Shown: one piece after another, positions 9,401 to 17,342 of the stretch | Layout: each line of letters begins with the position of its first letter | Numbering within the stretch: position 1 is the stretch's first letter | The notes under the pieces: generated by a model | What the model was told of the DNA's origin: nothing | Seen by the model: the letters and a program-made list of their open reading frames with translations, nothing else | Databases searched by the model: none | Translations under genes and position numbers: made by a program | Source of the DNA: Acidobacteriota bacterium | Lineage (GTDB): Bacteria > Acidobacteriota > Terriglobia > Bryobacterales > UBA6623 | NCBI GenBank assembly: GCA_027592785.1 | Contig: JAQCLD010000025.1 | Span: forward strand, 1 to 47,416 | DNA: 47,416 nt | Direction: 5' to 3'

Positions 9401-12400
9401 ATCGATTTGCGGATCGCCGTGCTGGAAGGGCTGGACCGGCGGGCCGATCTCGAGGCGCTGCTCGTCGCGGTTGCCGAGCGCACGGAGTCGCGCGGACTGT
9501 TGGAACAAGTTGAGCAGGTCGCTCAGTCGCGCGGCGTCGATGCGGCACAAACTGCTGCGCTCATCAAGCGGATCGACATCACACGCGACCCGGTCGAGTT
9601 ACGGCGGCTGCGCATTCGGCTGGCGCAACTCTACGAGGCGTTTGGCGATGCTGGCGACGCGGAGCAAGTAAGCTCGCAACTCTATGCGGAAGAAGGGCGC
9701 ATCGTCGGCGTGGTGCGCGAGAGAGTCGACTTCCTGTGGCGCAACGACAACCGCGCGGCGGCAATCGATGTCCTGCTCGAATCCGCGGACGCCGCCTACC
9801 CCGCCCTGGCCGATCAACTACGCTTTGAGGCTGCTCGAAAGGCCACGGACACGCAGAGCTACGGACGGGCGGAGACGATTCTAGACGCGCTGCTCGCCGC
9901 CCATCCGTTCGATCCCCGCAACACGGCTGCGATGGCCGAACTGTTCGCGCGCCAAGGTCGCGACGACGCTCTAGCTGCCTTCTACGAACGACAAATCGAA
10001 GCGGCGGCGAACGCTGGTCTTGCGGCAGATGCGCAGCGCTCCACGATTGGCTCGTTGCGACGGGGGATCATCCCGGCTTTGAATCGGTTGCAGCGTTACA
10101 CCGAAGCGGTCGATCAATACGTCGAACTCATCAATCGTTTCCCGGATGACGAACAGCTAACCAAGGAAGCCGCCTTCTACGCCGAAGACAACAACTTAGG
10201 CAACCGGTTGGCGGACTACTATGTGCGCACGACAGAGCAGTCGCCGCGCGATGTTCGCTACCACCGGGTTTTGGCGCGTGCTCAGACCCATCTGGAGCGA
10301 TTCCCCGAAGCAGTCGACGCTTATGGACGAGCCTTGGCTGTTCTGCCAAGCGACGCGGCATTGTGGCGCGAACGCACGCAATTGCAAGAAAGGTTGTTGC
10401 GCTTGGAAGACGCTCTGGCTGGCTACCGGAAACTGCACGAGCTGTCCTACCAGGACCCGCAGTGGATGCTGGCGGCAGCGCGTGTTCACGCCAGGCGGGG
10501 AGAAACGCAAGAAGCCGTCGTGGCGGTTCGGGCGGCGCTCATCGATGATCGTCCGGAACGATCCGACGCATATTTTTCGGCCGCTGAGAGTTTAGAACGG
10601 TGGGGCTTGGCCGAAGAGGCGTTCACCTTGGCCTCGCGCGGAGTCGAACTGGCCGGCGACCGGTTGCTCGCGGAGGATCGGCGAGGCGCGCAGCTTTACT
10701 TGGACCTGGCCACGCGGCTGCGACGGCATCCAGAGGCAGTGGAGCGTCTTCTCGTTGCTGCTCAGCCATCACCAACGTATGACGGCTGGGAGTATGGCTT
10801 GGCGCCCGCACTCGAAAGCCTTACAAGGAGCGCTGCTGAATACTTCACGCCGGAAGAAGGGCAGCAGTTCATGGAGTATCTCGCCTCGTTGCGTTCTCGC
10901 GTCGACGCCTCGATCTACGAGCACGCCCTGTTACCGGCGGTGCGCGCCTCGGGTCCGGCGGAGCTTGAGGTTCGTTGGCTTGCTGCGGATTTGGTCTCTA
11001 ACCCTGCCGAAGGCGACTATTCGCAGAAGAGAGCTCGGCTGATCGAACAACAGCAGAAGCGCATGCAGCACGCGGAGTTGGGCCGCCAACTAGAAGATCA
11101 CTGGCGTGCGTTCCCGATGCGCAACCGGGCAACCTACCTGCTCGTTGAGGCGGCGAAAGCCTATCGCGTTGCAGGGGAGATCGCGAACGAGTTTCGTGTA
11201 CTGGAACAGCAGACGTTGGCGAACTCCTGGCAGGAGCGTTACGCTTCGCTGCTGCTCGAACGCAACCCCACCGAATTGCTGAACCTGGCCCGCCGCCCCA
11301 GCAATTCCTTCGCAGATAGGACGGCGGAGTACGTCATCTTACGCGGAGATTCCGATCTGGCTTGGGGAGCGCTGGAAGCCCGTGGACAAGGCCGCCCCGC
11401 CGTGTGGGAGCGCGTTTACAAGGGTTTGACCGGAGTGTTCCATGCCAGCGGGGAAGCGCGCTACGGCCAAGCCTACATCAGCGCACTAGGAGACGCGACG
11501 GTCGGCGATCGAATCGGCCAGCCGGTCGACCGCGACCTGCAGCTTGCCGGCGATTTGTGGTTCTACCATGCCGCCCGATACGGGGAGCGGCAGGCAGCCA
11601 CGGGCGCGGCCAACCCGGAATATCATCTCCACGCTGAGACCGAGGCCCGTCCGGCTAGCGCCTCGGCGCAATTTGACCTCGGAGAACTCTACAGACAATA
11701 CGCGTCTCCCCAACGGGCGGAGGCGGCTTATACGCTGGCGGCTGAGCTGAATCCCGATGCGCCGCTGTATCACGTGAGATTGGGAGAGCTGGCCTTAGAC
11801 GCAGGCGATCGCGCTGCGACGGTCGCGCATTGGCGCCAAGCGCTCGAGGGTTACGCCGATCAAGTGCGCGAGTCCCGCCTCGGAGCGCAGTTCTGGGACG
11901 AGGTCTCCGAGTTGTTCGCCAAGATGGGATCGGAGACCCTGCTGCCCGATCTGCGCACCGAAGCGGATTCCCTGTTGAGTCTCTATCTGACTCGCAGCGG
12001 CCTGTTCCGCTTCGATCAATTGGCAAGAGCGGCTGTTGGGGCCGGTTATTCGACGGCGGAGCTGTTTGCTTTTTCAGCGAACGCCGCGGATCCAGTCTCT
12101 TTCTTCTCGGTCTTGGCCGGGGCGGAGTGGCTCTCTGCAGCGGACCGCGAAGAGGCATTCACTCGATCTGTCGCGACCGCCGAGGAACAGTTGAGCTCGG
12201 TCCCACGCCCGCAGGCGCATTATCGCAGACAAGCGCTTAACGAACTGCGTTACCGGCTCATTGAGTTCCGCCTTGCCAATGGCCGTACGGCGCAAGCGCA
12301 AAACATCCTGGCAAACGCGGGGGAAGGCTTCGTCGAGGGATTCGCAGCCCAGCGACCGGCCCTCTACATTCAGCTCAAGGCGACTAGCGGCGCTGCGGAC

Positions 12401-13507
12401 GAGCTGTTCACCGCCAACGCGGCGTCTTTGCCCGAATTCGCCGTGCAAGAAGCCGTCGTTGAGTTGCGCAAGTCGGGAGCCGCTGGAGCGGCGGACTCGC
12501 TGCTGAGGTTGTTCTACGAAAAGATGATTGCCGACCGCGTTTACTCGCCCAGCTACTTTCTCGGTCTTGCGGAGTTGTATTTGCAGCAGGGCGCAAACCC
12601 GCAGGCTGAAGCGCTGCTGCGTCGAATGACTGCCTTGAGCCTCGAGCCTTACGGCGCTCACCTGGACGCCTCCGCGCTGCTTGAGAAAGCGGGGCTGTTG
12701 CCGCCGGCGCTAGGCTTTGCTTCTGAAAAGATGCGCGCCGAACCTTGGAGCAGAGCAGCTCAGTTCGCTGTCGCTCGCTTGGAACAGAGCTCGGCGGCAT
12801 TGGCGGCGATCGCCGGCAGCAACTCAGCGCCATACGATTTGCGCGCCGAAGCAGCGCAACTGTTGGCGGCCTCAGGAGGCAGCAATCAGAGCTTGGGATC
12901 GGATGAACTTGACTTGCTGGCGCGCGGCGCTGCAGCGCCAACTGCCGATCCGGTTCAACCGGGCTTCTATCGCGCTCGAATCGCAGCGGCGGCGGCGGCA
13001 ACGCCCGACAGCCAGGCTACGTTGCTTGGCGAGGCGTTGGCTCTTGAGCCTGATGCGCCCGGCGACGTACGATTGCGGCTATTTGAAGCAGCCCGCGACA
13101 CTGGAAATCACTACCGGGCGGTTGCGGCTCTAGAGCCATTGCTGGCTAACGGGACTTCGCTCGAATTCGACTCGGCGTTCACGGAAAACTCCGGCCAGGC
13201 GGTAACAGACCGCCGGATGGTCGATGCGTTCTTGGCGACTCTCGGCCTGACGACAGGCCAGCGGGCCGAGATTGCAACGAATCTTGCCGAATCGCTCCGA
13301 GCGACGGAGAGGCGGCAAACCGCACGGTTGCTGCTCGATGTCGCCATCGCTCTAGAGGACGCTCCTGCGCGCCAGGAAACCCGACAGATAGTGACCGACG
13401 AGCTCTCCCGCCAGGTCGAAAACGCGCGGCGTCGACCGCGAGTCGGCGACCACCTGGATCAACCGGAAGTTGTGCGACCCATGCTGGTCGAGGGAGGAGC
13501 ACTGTGA
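6446..13507 (+). CDS. Giant exported tetratricopeptide-repeat protein
   Basis: The 2353-residue product begins at TTG with a strong ribosome site. Residues 1-24 (MRLRLKYAVAAAAALGVLSL, then AQAD) form a Sec signal peptide. The rest is almost entirely helical, with degenerate TPR-type helix pairs recognisable by recurring alanine, tyrosine and leucine positions and motifs such as FPEAVDAYGRALAVLPSD (about 1285-1300) and RAEAAYTLAAELNPDAPLYH (about 1755-1775). No catalytic motif was found. A superhelical scaffold of this size in the periplasm would bind several partners at once; the natural candidates are the products of its four operon neighbours. It overlaps the upstream gene by 17 bases and the downstream gene by 4 bases (GTGA). 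There is no lipobox, and the C-terminal end is charged and not membrane-spanning. Confidence 0.85.
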   Translation: MRLRLKYAVAAAAALGVLSLAQADLPDWVSYVRSSDSVAGLFFREVPMPGGPLQARRPPAETTAGLGPLIEATPDQAQLYALRAREAERAVDFEPAERDWKEYASRVVDPAEGQLALADFYERRLRPVDEVEALLAVGRGPSPAAERFTQAEQQRSWQAFVRVIEVSKRHLLPDRITLEAYRSWLARYSDQQGVYRRYLDFLTAHEMFDAGESLLADYTAAYPTDSIFPVVARTQLASASSGPDAALLLLEASFEPLWPLELFETYFRSLEEADRLRERLDQTLLRVANAPDDLASVSWVFHYRRRQGDREGAIVALQEFIESKERRAVEWSGIDLRTAAELFLRVNDYVDAARCRYALYNLPGSSVEDREYALGGLIQIILTAPEQPIAAASGDFSYYRDIATADRGPGALNGALSLLLNSQGLEWSWPAKQRAAGPYLRRARALELLDRFATEFPQSAQRSALDAQAVRAFGVYGDDQAVIDRGQRFLSQFAEAGARSEIQFLVAEAHARRGETAEEFAAYERMLRELSVRFDEVPLGPNVVADPSRRRYGNVVAPRSPDYARVLDRYVSRLVGLQRLPDAVRVYVLQVAENPDDPGLYERMAAFLEANRLTERVEGVYQQAIAQFDDTSWSHKLGRWYLRQQRQGEFEQLTREVVDSFSGTELDGYFNEVAAGPGMTDQLYLRLNQYAYERFPHNLMFVRNLLNAYRRRSTRDAAAAQDLLRRHWFYADDLRRQYFAGLTRSGQLDATIEEALAQAGLPSASWAQAAESNPAGIQLVAEGSIWKADFEQAAAPALALATLSPTDEPTTSRTTALHRSLAAFDPANTDSAITLSDGRIEGDPGNGTLLAEAGDILADRGLMIQASPYWDRIIQTAPGDAQSYLASATVYWDYYLFDQAIAQLNEGRRQLGKRSLYSFEAGAIEEGRNDPGAAIREYLQGALDQPPDEQSRQRLVTLARRAGYRDQIDQATAQLTSSESPSRQAIDLRIAVLEGLDRRADLEALLVAVAERTESRGLLEQVEQVAQSRGVDAAQTAALIKRIDITRDPVELRRLRIRLAQLYEAFGDAGDAEQVSSQLYAEEGRIVGVVRERVDFLWRNDNRAAAIDVLLESADAAYPALADQLRFEAARKATDTQSYGRAETILDALLAAHPFDPRNTAAMAELFARQGRDDALAAFYERQIEAAANAGLAADAQRSTIGSLRRGIIPALNRLQRYTEAVDQYVELINRFPDDEQLTKEAAFYAEDNNLGNRLADYYVRTTEQSPRDVRYHRVLARAQTHLERFPEAVDAYGRALAVLPSDAALWRERTQLQERLLRLEDALAGYRKLHELSYQDPQWMLAAARVHARRGETQEAVVAVRAALIDDRPERSDAYFSAAESLERWGLAEEAFTLASRGVELAGDRLLAEDRRGAQLYLDLATRLRRHPEAVERLLVAAQPSPTYDGWEYGLAPALESLTRSAAEYFTPEEGQQFMEYLASLRSRVDASIYEHALLPAVRASGPAELEVRWLAADLVSNPAEGDYSQKRARLIEQQQKRMQHAELGRQLEDHWRAFPMRNRATYLLVEAAKAYRVAGEIANEFRVLEQQTLANSWQERYASLLLERNPTELLNLARRPSNSFADRTAEYVILRGDSDLAWGALEARGQGRPAVWERVYKGLTGVFHASGEARYGQAYISALGDATVGDRIGQPVDRDLQLAGDLWFYHAARYGERQAATGAANPEYHLHAETEARPASASAQFDLGELYRQYASPQRAEAAYTLAAELNPDAPLYHVRLGELALDAGDRAATVAHWRQALEGYADQVRESRLGAQFWDEVSELFAKMGSETLLPDLRTEADSLLSLYLTRSGLFRFDQLARAAVGAGYSTAELFAFSANAADPVSFFSVLAGAEWLSAADREEAFTRSVATAEEQLSSVPRPQAHYRRQALNELRYRLIEFRLANGRTAQAQNILANAGEGFVEGFAAQRPALYIQLKATSGAADELFTANAASLPEFAVQEAVVELRKSGAAGAADSLLRLFYEKMIADRVYSPSYFLGLAELYLQQGANPQAEALLRRMTALSLEPYGAHLDASALLEKAGLLPPALGFASEKMRAEPWSRAAQFAVARLEQSSAALAAIAGSNSAPYDLRAEAAQLLAASGGSNQSLGSDELDLLARGAAAPTADPVQPGFYRARIAAAAAATPDSQATLLGEALALEPDAPGDVRLRLFEAARDTGNHYRAVAALEPLLANGTSLEFDSAFTENSGQAVTDRRMVDAFLATLGLTTGQRAEIATNLAESLRATERRQTARLLLDVAIALEDAPARQETRQIVTDELSRQVENARRRPRVGDHLDQPEVVRPMLVEGGAL

Positions 13508-15168
13508 AGCGCCGAATTCGTCAGCTTCTGGCTGCGGCGGCAGTACTTGTCGTGTTAGCGCCGCTAGCTTGGGTTCAGAATGCCGACGTGGAGTCTTTGT
13601 CACGCTATCTGCCGGCCGGCCCGGTCGTCGCGCTGGAGGCGCAAGACTTCCAGTCGTTGCTCGCCGCCTGGAACGCCTCACCGGAAAAAGCGGCTTGGCT
13701 GGCAAGCGACAACTACTCCGCGTTTACTCGCTCCAAGCTTTTCTTGCGGCTGCAGGAAGCGCAAACGGAACTCGCCGCCGCAACCGGTTTCCCGATCGAC
13801 TTGACGCAGGTTCAGTCCATCGCCGGAGGAGCGTCCGTATTGGGCGTGTATGACATCGGCGAACTCCGCCTGCTCTACATCACCCGCCTCGATGCGTCGG
13901 CAGCCTTGGAGAGCGCCTTGCTGCGTTCGCGTTTAGATCTCGAACCGCGACAGGCAGGCGGCGTCGACTACTGGGTGCGCGCCGACGACGAATCTGGACG
14001 GAGTATAGCCTTCGGCGTTGTCGATGGTTTGTTGTTCGTGGCGACCGATGACACGCTCTTGGGCCGTGCTCTCGAACTCCGCGCAGGCCAGGGCGGCGAT
14101 GCCCTGCCCGACGAGACTTGGTATCCCACGCACGGACCGAGTGGCGATCTGCGGCTCATAGAGAATCTGAGCGTCTTAGTTCGTTCCCCGCATTTCCGTT
14201 CCTACTGGATTCAGGGCAATGTCAGCGAACTGTCTGCTTATTCATCTGCCACGTCGGACTTGTTTATGGAGGTGGCCGGCATTCGAGAAGAACGTCGGCT
14301 TGTACGGCGGGAGGCGGGCGAACCGGCGGGCTCTGTCGACGTGGCGGCGCTTACCGAACTCGTTCCCGACGATGCGGCATTCTTCCAAGCTTGGGAGAAG
14401 CCGACTGCCCCCGACGCGGTCGCCCTGCTGAGCCAAAAGTTGCTTGATCCTGCCAGCGGGGAGTACGTGCCGCGCTATCGGCTAGCTCCCGGTGCAGCGT
14501 CGCTGGACGGCCGTGCGGTGGGCGATCTCGAAACACGCATCGATGCGCCTCCGGCGGCGTCATCGCGCTCCACGCTCGACGCGGGGCCGTTGCTCGCGGT
14601 GCTCGGCTCCGCCAACCTGCAGGCATTGCTTCAAGTTCAGACGAGTTCACTCGAGGCGGGCCTGGCGCGGTATCCCAGCCTCGTCGGCGTGCGGGCGGAG
14701 TCGCCGTGGGACGAGGCGCAAGTGCTGTCCGCGTTGCAGTCGTCGGTGGCGGGATATTGGATGGCTTCTAACCGCGGCGTCTCCTGGCGGGCGGTTGGTG
14801 ATTACTACGAGCTGCCAGGGCTCCGGCCCTTGTTTGCAGCTGTCCGCGGCGACCTATTCCTGGCGTCGGATTCGGAGCATCTCATCAGCTCCGCCCTGGA
14901 GCGCGCTGCACCGTCAGCAAGTGGAAGCCCGACGATCTACCGCGCAGGTTTCCGACACGACCGGGAAGCGGACAACTACGCGGCGGCAATGGCTCATCTC
15001 GACTTCCTCGAAGGCCGCAACCCGCTGCAAACTCCACGCCAGCCGTCGCTGTTTGCAGACAACATCGGCAGCCTGAGCCGCACGCTGTCGCGAGTGGGAA
15101 CCGTCGACATCACCCGCCGCGACAGTGGCACGTACTTCGAGGAAACGGTGCTCTACCGGATGCGCTAA
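13504..15168 (+). CDS. Exported protein of unknown function in the propeller/VWA/TPR cluster
   Basis: I do not recognise this 554-residue product with certainty. It starts at GTG 13504, overlapping the TPR stop (GTGA), after a GAGGGAGGAG ribosome site. Residues 5-22 are a hydrophobic signal or anchor (LLAAAAVLVVLAPLAW). The mature part opens with a YLPAGPVVALEAQDF-like segment, and its whole length resembles secreted proteins of about 550 residues that contain two similar halves, such as DUF3352; the DUF2138 (YfaA) family is another possibility. That comparison is from memory and is weak. No catalytic motif is evident. The stop overlaps the next start by one base (TAATG, 15166-15170). Context suggests an envelope role with its neighbours. 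Confidence 0.75.
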   Translation: MKRRIRQLLAAAAVLVVLAPLAWVQNADVESLSRYLPAGPVVALEAQDFQSLLAAWNASPEKAAWLASDNYSAFTRSKLFLRLQEAQTELAAATGFPIDLTQVQSIAGGASVLGVYDIGELRLLYITRLDASAALESALLRSRLDLEPRQAGGVDYWVRADDESGRSIAFGVVDGLLFVATDDTLLGRALELRAGQGGDALPDETWYPTHGPSGDLRLIENLSVLVRSPHFRSYWIQGNVSELSAYSSATSDLFMEVAGIREERRLVRREAGEPAGSVDVAALTELVPDDAAFFQAWEKPTAPDAVALLSQKLLDPASGEYVPRYRLAPGAASLDGRAVGDLETRIDAPPAASSRSTLDAGPLLAVLGSANLQALLQVQTSSLEAGLARYPSLVGVRAESPWDEAQVLSALQSSVAGYWMASNRGVSWRAVGDYYELPGLRPLFAAVRGDLFLASDSEHLISSALERAAPSASGSPTIYRAGFRHDREADNYAAAMAHLDFLEGRNPLQTPRQPSLFADNIGSLSRTLSRVGTVDITRRDSGTYFEETVLYRMR

Positions 15169-15935
15169 TGGCCATTATGTTCCTCTTGCTGTCGGTCGCC
15201 TGGGCAGAATCGGCAATTTCGCAGGCCGGTCTGCCGGTCGAGAACGTCGACTATGTGATCGCTGATTTCACGACGGGCCAAGTTGTCGAAGAGCACTGGC
15301 GTGAGCCCCAAACGGCCTCTCCCGGTTCGCTGCTCAAACCGTTCACGGCACTCGCCTATGGCCGTAAGAACGGACTCGTGTTCCCCGATCTGAATTGCAC
15401 CGGCGAGGCCTGCTGGCTGCCGAGCGGCCACGGCCAGGTCGGCATCGTGCAAGCGATCGCTCACTCCTGCAACGCCTACTTTCGTCAACTGGCAATCTCC
15501 GTCTCGCCGACGGAAGTCGGCTTTGAAGCGGCCCGGCTCGGTATTCGGGCGCCGCCTCCAAACAGCCGCTCCGAATCCCTATGGGGTCTGCGGGCGGATT
15601 GGCTGGCCACTCCCCACGAGGTGCTGCGCAGTTACATGGAGTTGGTTCGGCGACGCTCCGAACCAGGCGCGTTCATCGTCTTGCAGGGTCTGCGGCGCGC
15701 AGCGCGCGAGGGCACCGCCGCTGCTCTAGCTACAAGACTCCCGCAAGATGCCTACGCCAAGACCGGCACCGCGGAGTGTGGGCATGTTCTGAACGCGGAC
15801 GGAGACGGATTCGCAGTCGCGGTATACCCAGCGGATGCGCCACGCTACGCCGTCATCACGCGCGTCCATGGCCAGACGGGAAGAGTGGCAGCCAGAGCTG
15901 CTGGGGCATTGCTCCATGCCCTGACGACTCGCTAG
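15168..15935 (+). CDS. Small penicillin-binding-type transpeptidase domain protein
   Basis: The 255-residue exported product carries the three active-site motifs of serine penicilloyl transferases in order: SxxK at S54-K57 (PGSLLKPF), SxN at S100-N102 (HSCNAYF) and KTGT at 198-201 (AKTGTAE). PBPs with these motifs crosslink or trim peptidoglycan peptides in the periplasm. A signal peptide occupies about residues 1-20. It is much shorter than class B PBPs (about 550-700 residues) and shorter than most isolated transpeptidase or class D beta-lactamase domains; the stretch between SxxK and SxN is only about 42 residues. The dimerisation and pedestal domains are absent. It is the last gene of the five-gene cluster. 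It may act as a dedicated transpeptidase or carboxypeptidase, or as a penicillin-binding sensor. Confidence 0.8.
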   Translation: MAIMFLLLSVAWAESAISQAGLPVENVDYVIADFTTGQVVEEHWREPQTASPGSLLKPFTALAYGRKNGLVFPDLNCTGEACWLPSGHGQVGIVQAIAHSCNAYFRQLAISVSPTEVGFEAARLGIRAPPPNSRSESLWGLRADWLATPHEVLRSYMELVRRRSEPGAFIVLQGLRRAAREGTAAALATRLPQDAYAKTGTAECGHVLNADGDGFAVAVYPADAPRYAVITRVHGQTGRVAARAAGALLHALTTR

Positions 15936-15942
15936 TTCCTCG

Positions 15943-16320
15943 TCATTCGCGGTTCATCATGAACGTAGCGACGCCGTCGAAAAACTCTAGCAGCATCTTG
16001 GATACGTCGGCGGGCAGTTCCGCCTCATCCAGCGCCTTGGTCATCAACTGCATCCAGCGGTCTCGCGCCGCGCGAGTCACTGGGAAAGGAGCGTGGCGCA
16101 TACGCAGCCGCGGGTGACCACGCTGCTCGACATATCGTGGAGGCCCGCCGAAGCGCCCCACTAGAAAGTCGCGCAACCTCTGCTCAGCCCCGACGAGATC
16201 GTCTGCTGGATACATCGGCCCGAGAATATCGTCTTGGGGGATCTGTTTGTAGAAGGCGTGGACAAGCTTCTCAAAGCCTTCCTCGCCGATGCGTTCGTAA
16301 ATTTGTTGTTCGCCGATCAA
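15943..16320 (-). CDS. glbO: Group II truncated haemoglobin
   Basis: The 125-residue product is a soluble haem protein of the trHbO family, which binds oxygen and is linked to oxygen delivery or nitric-oxide and peroxide chemistry. The proximal histidine is H76 in RLRMRHAPF, the B10 tyrosine is Y24 (HAFYKQIP), and the G8 tryptophan expected in group II is W89 (RDRWM). The block FGGPPRYVEQRGHPRLRMRH (57-76) is the family hallmark. The length is typical. It converges on the transpeptidase gene and is divergent from the epimerase gene, with 41 bases between the two starts. Confidence 0.95.
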   Translation of the reverse strand: MIGEQQIYERIGEEGFEKLVHAFYKQIPQDDILGPMYPADDLVGAEQRLRDFLVGRFGGPPRYVEQRGHPRLRMRHAPFPVTRAARDRWMQLMTKALDEAELPADVSKMLLEFFDGVATFMMNRE

Positions 16321-16361
16321 ACCTCGATTATCGCCAGTGCTGCGCTAACTTGGGAAGCACG

Positions 16362-17342
16362 ATGCGATCTCTCGTCATTGGCGGCACACTGTTCATTGGC
16401 CGCGCCCTGGTCCCGAAGCTGATCGAACGCGGCGACGACGTCACGATTTTGCATCGTGGCCGGCATAATCCGTTTGGCAAATCCGTCCGCGAAGTTCGCT
16501 GCGACCGGAACGACGCGGATGCCATTCGTCAGGTCATGCGGGAGGGTCGCTACGAGCTCGTCTTCGATAACGTTTACGACTGGCAGCGGGGGACAACGGC
16601 AGAGCAGGTCGAGGCAGCGGCGGCATCGTGCGGAGACCAACTGAAGCGCTACGTCTTCACGTCCAGCTGTGCGGCCTACGGTTCGGGCCTGGATCGCTTG
16701 GAAGATGATGCGCTGGCGGCGGTGGACGACGAAGACCTGTACTGCCGCAACAAGGCCAATACCGAGAGGATGCTGTTTCGGCTTCACCAGCAGAGCGGCT
16801 TACCTTGCGTCACGCTGCGTCCACCATTTCTCTACGGACCGGAGAATCCTTTCTACCGCGAGCAATTCTTCTGGGATCGGATGCTGGCGGGAAGACCTAT
16901 CATGCTGCCTGGCGATGGGACGCGCTTGATGCAGTTCGTTCACGTCGACGACTATGTCAATGCGGCCATAACCGCGACCGAGAACGACATCTCGATCGGT
17001 CGCGCGTACAACGTGGCCAACCCGGCGCACATCTCGCAGCGTGAACTTCTAGAGGCATTGGCGGAAGCCGCCGGTTGTGCGCCGCCGCAGACGGTCTCGA
17101 TTGATCGGGAGTTGCTGACTAAGCTAGGCGGCAACGTCTTTGCACCGCCATTCTACTTCGGGCAGTATTTCGACATGCCGCCGATTACCGAAGACACGAG
17201 TCGAGTCCGCAAGGAACTAGGGTTTGAGGCGACGCCCTTCGTCGAGGGTTTGCGGCAGACCTTCAATCGATACAAGAACACGGAGCGGCCAGAGCCGGAC
17301 TTCAGCTTCGACGAGCAAGCCCTCGCGGCAGCAGACGGCTAG
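16362..17342 (+). CDS. NAD-dependent epimerase/dehydratase (extended SDR)
   Basis: The 326-residue product is an extended short-chain dehydrogenase. The Rossmann motif GGTLFIGR lies at 7-14, the catalytic serine region TSSCAAYG at 100-107 and the YxxxK pair at Y127 and K131 (YCRNK). The active-site triad is complete, so an active sugar-nucleotide or related NAD(P)-dependent enzyme is expected; the substrate cannot be read from the sequence. I chose the ATG at 16362 because the Rossmann fold starts directly after it and GGGAAG precedes it. The longer open frame from 16137 lies antisense to the haemoglobin gene. Its last four bases overlap the convergent AAA ATPase gene. Confidence 0.88.
   Translation: MRSLVIGGTLFIGRALVPKLIERGDDVTILHRGRHNPFGKSVREVRCDRNDADAIRQVMREGRYELVFDNVYDWQRGTTAEQVEAAAASCGDQLKRYVFTSSCAAYGSGLDRLEDDALAAVDDEDLYCRNKANTERMLFRLHQQSGLPCVTLRPPFLYGPENPFYREQFFWDRMLAGRPIMLPGDGTRLMQFVHVDDYVNAAITATENDISIGRAYNVANPAHISQRELLEALAEAAGCAPPQTVSIDRELLTKLGGNVFAPPFYFGQYFDMPPITEDTSRVRKELGFEATPFVEGLRQTFNRYKNTERPEPDFSFDEQALAAADG

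Noticed and set aside
16137..16361. Longer N-terminus for the epimerase gene
   Set aside because: It would lie antisense to the haemoglobin gene, is Arg-rich, and the Rossmann fold begins only at 16362.
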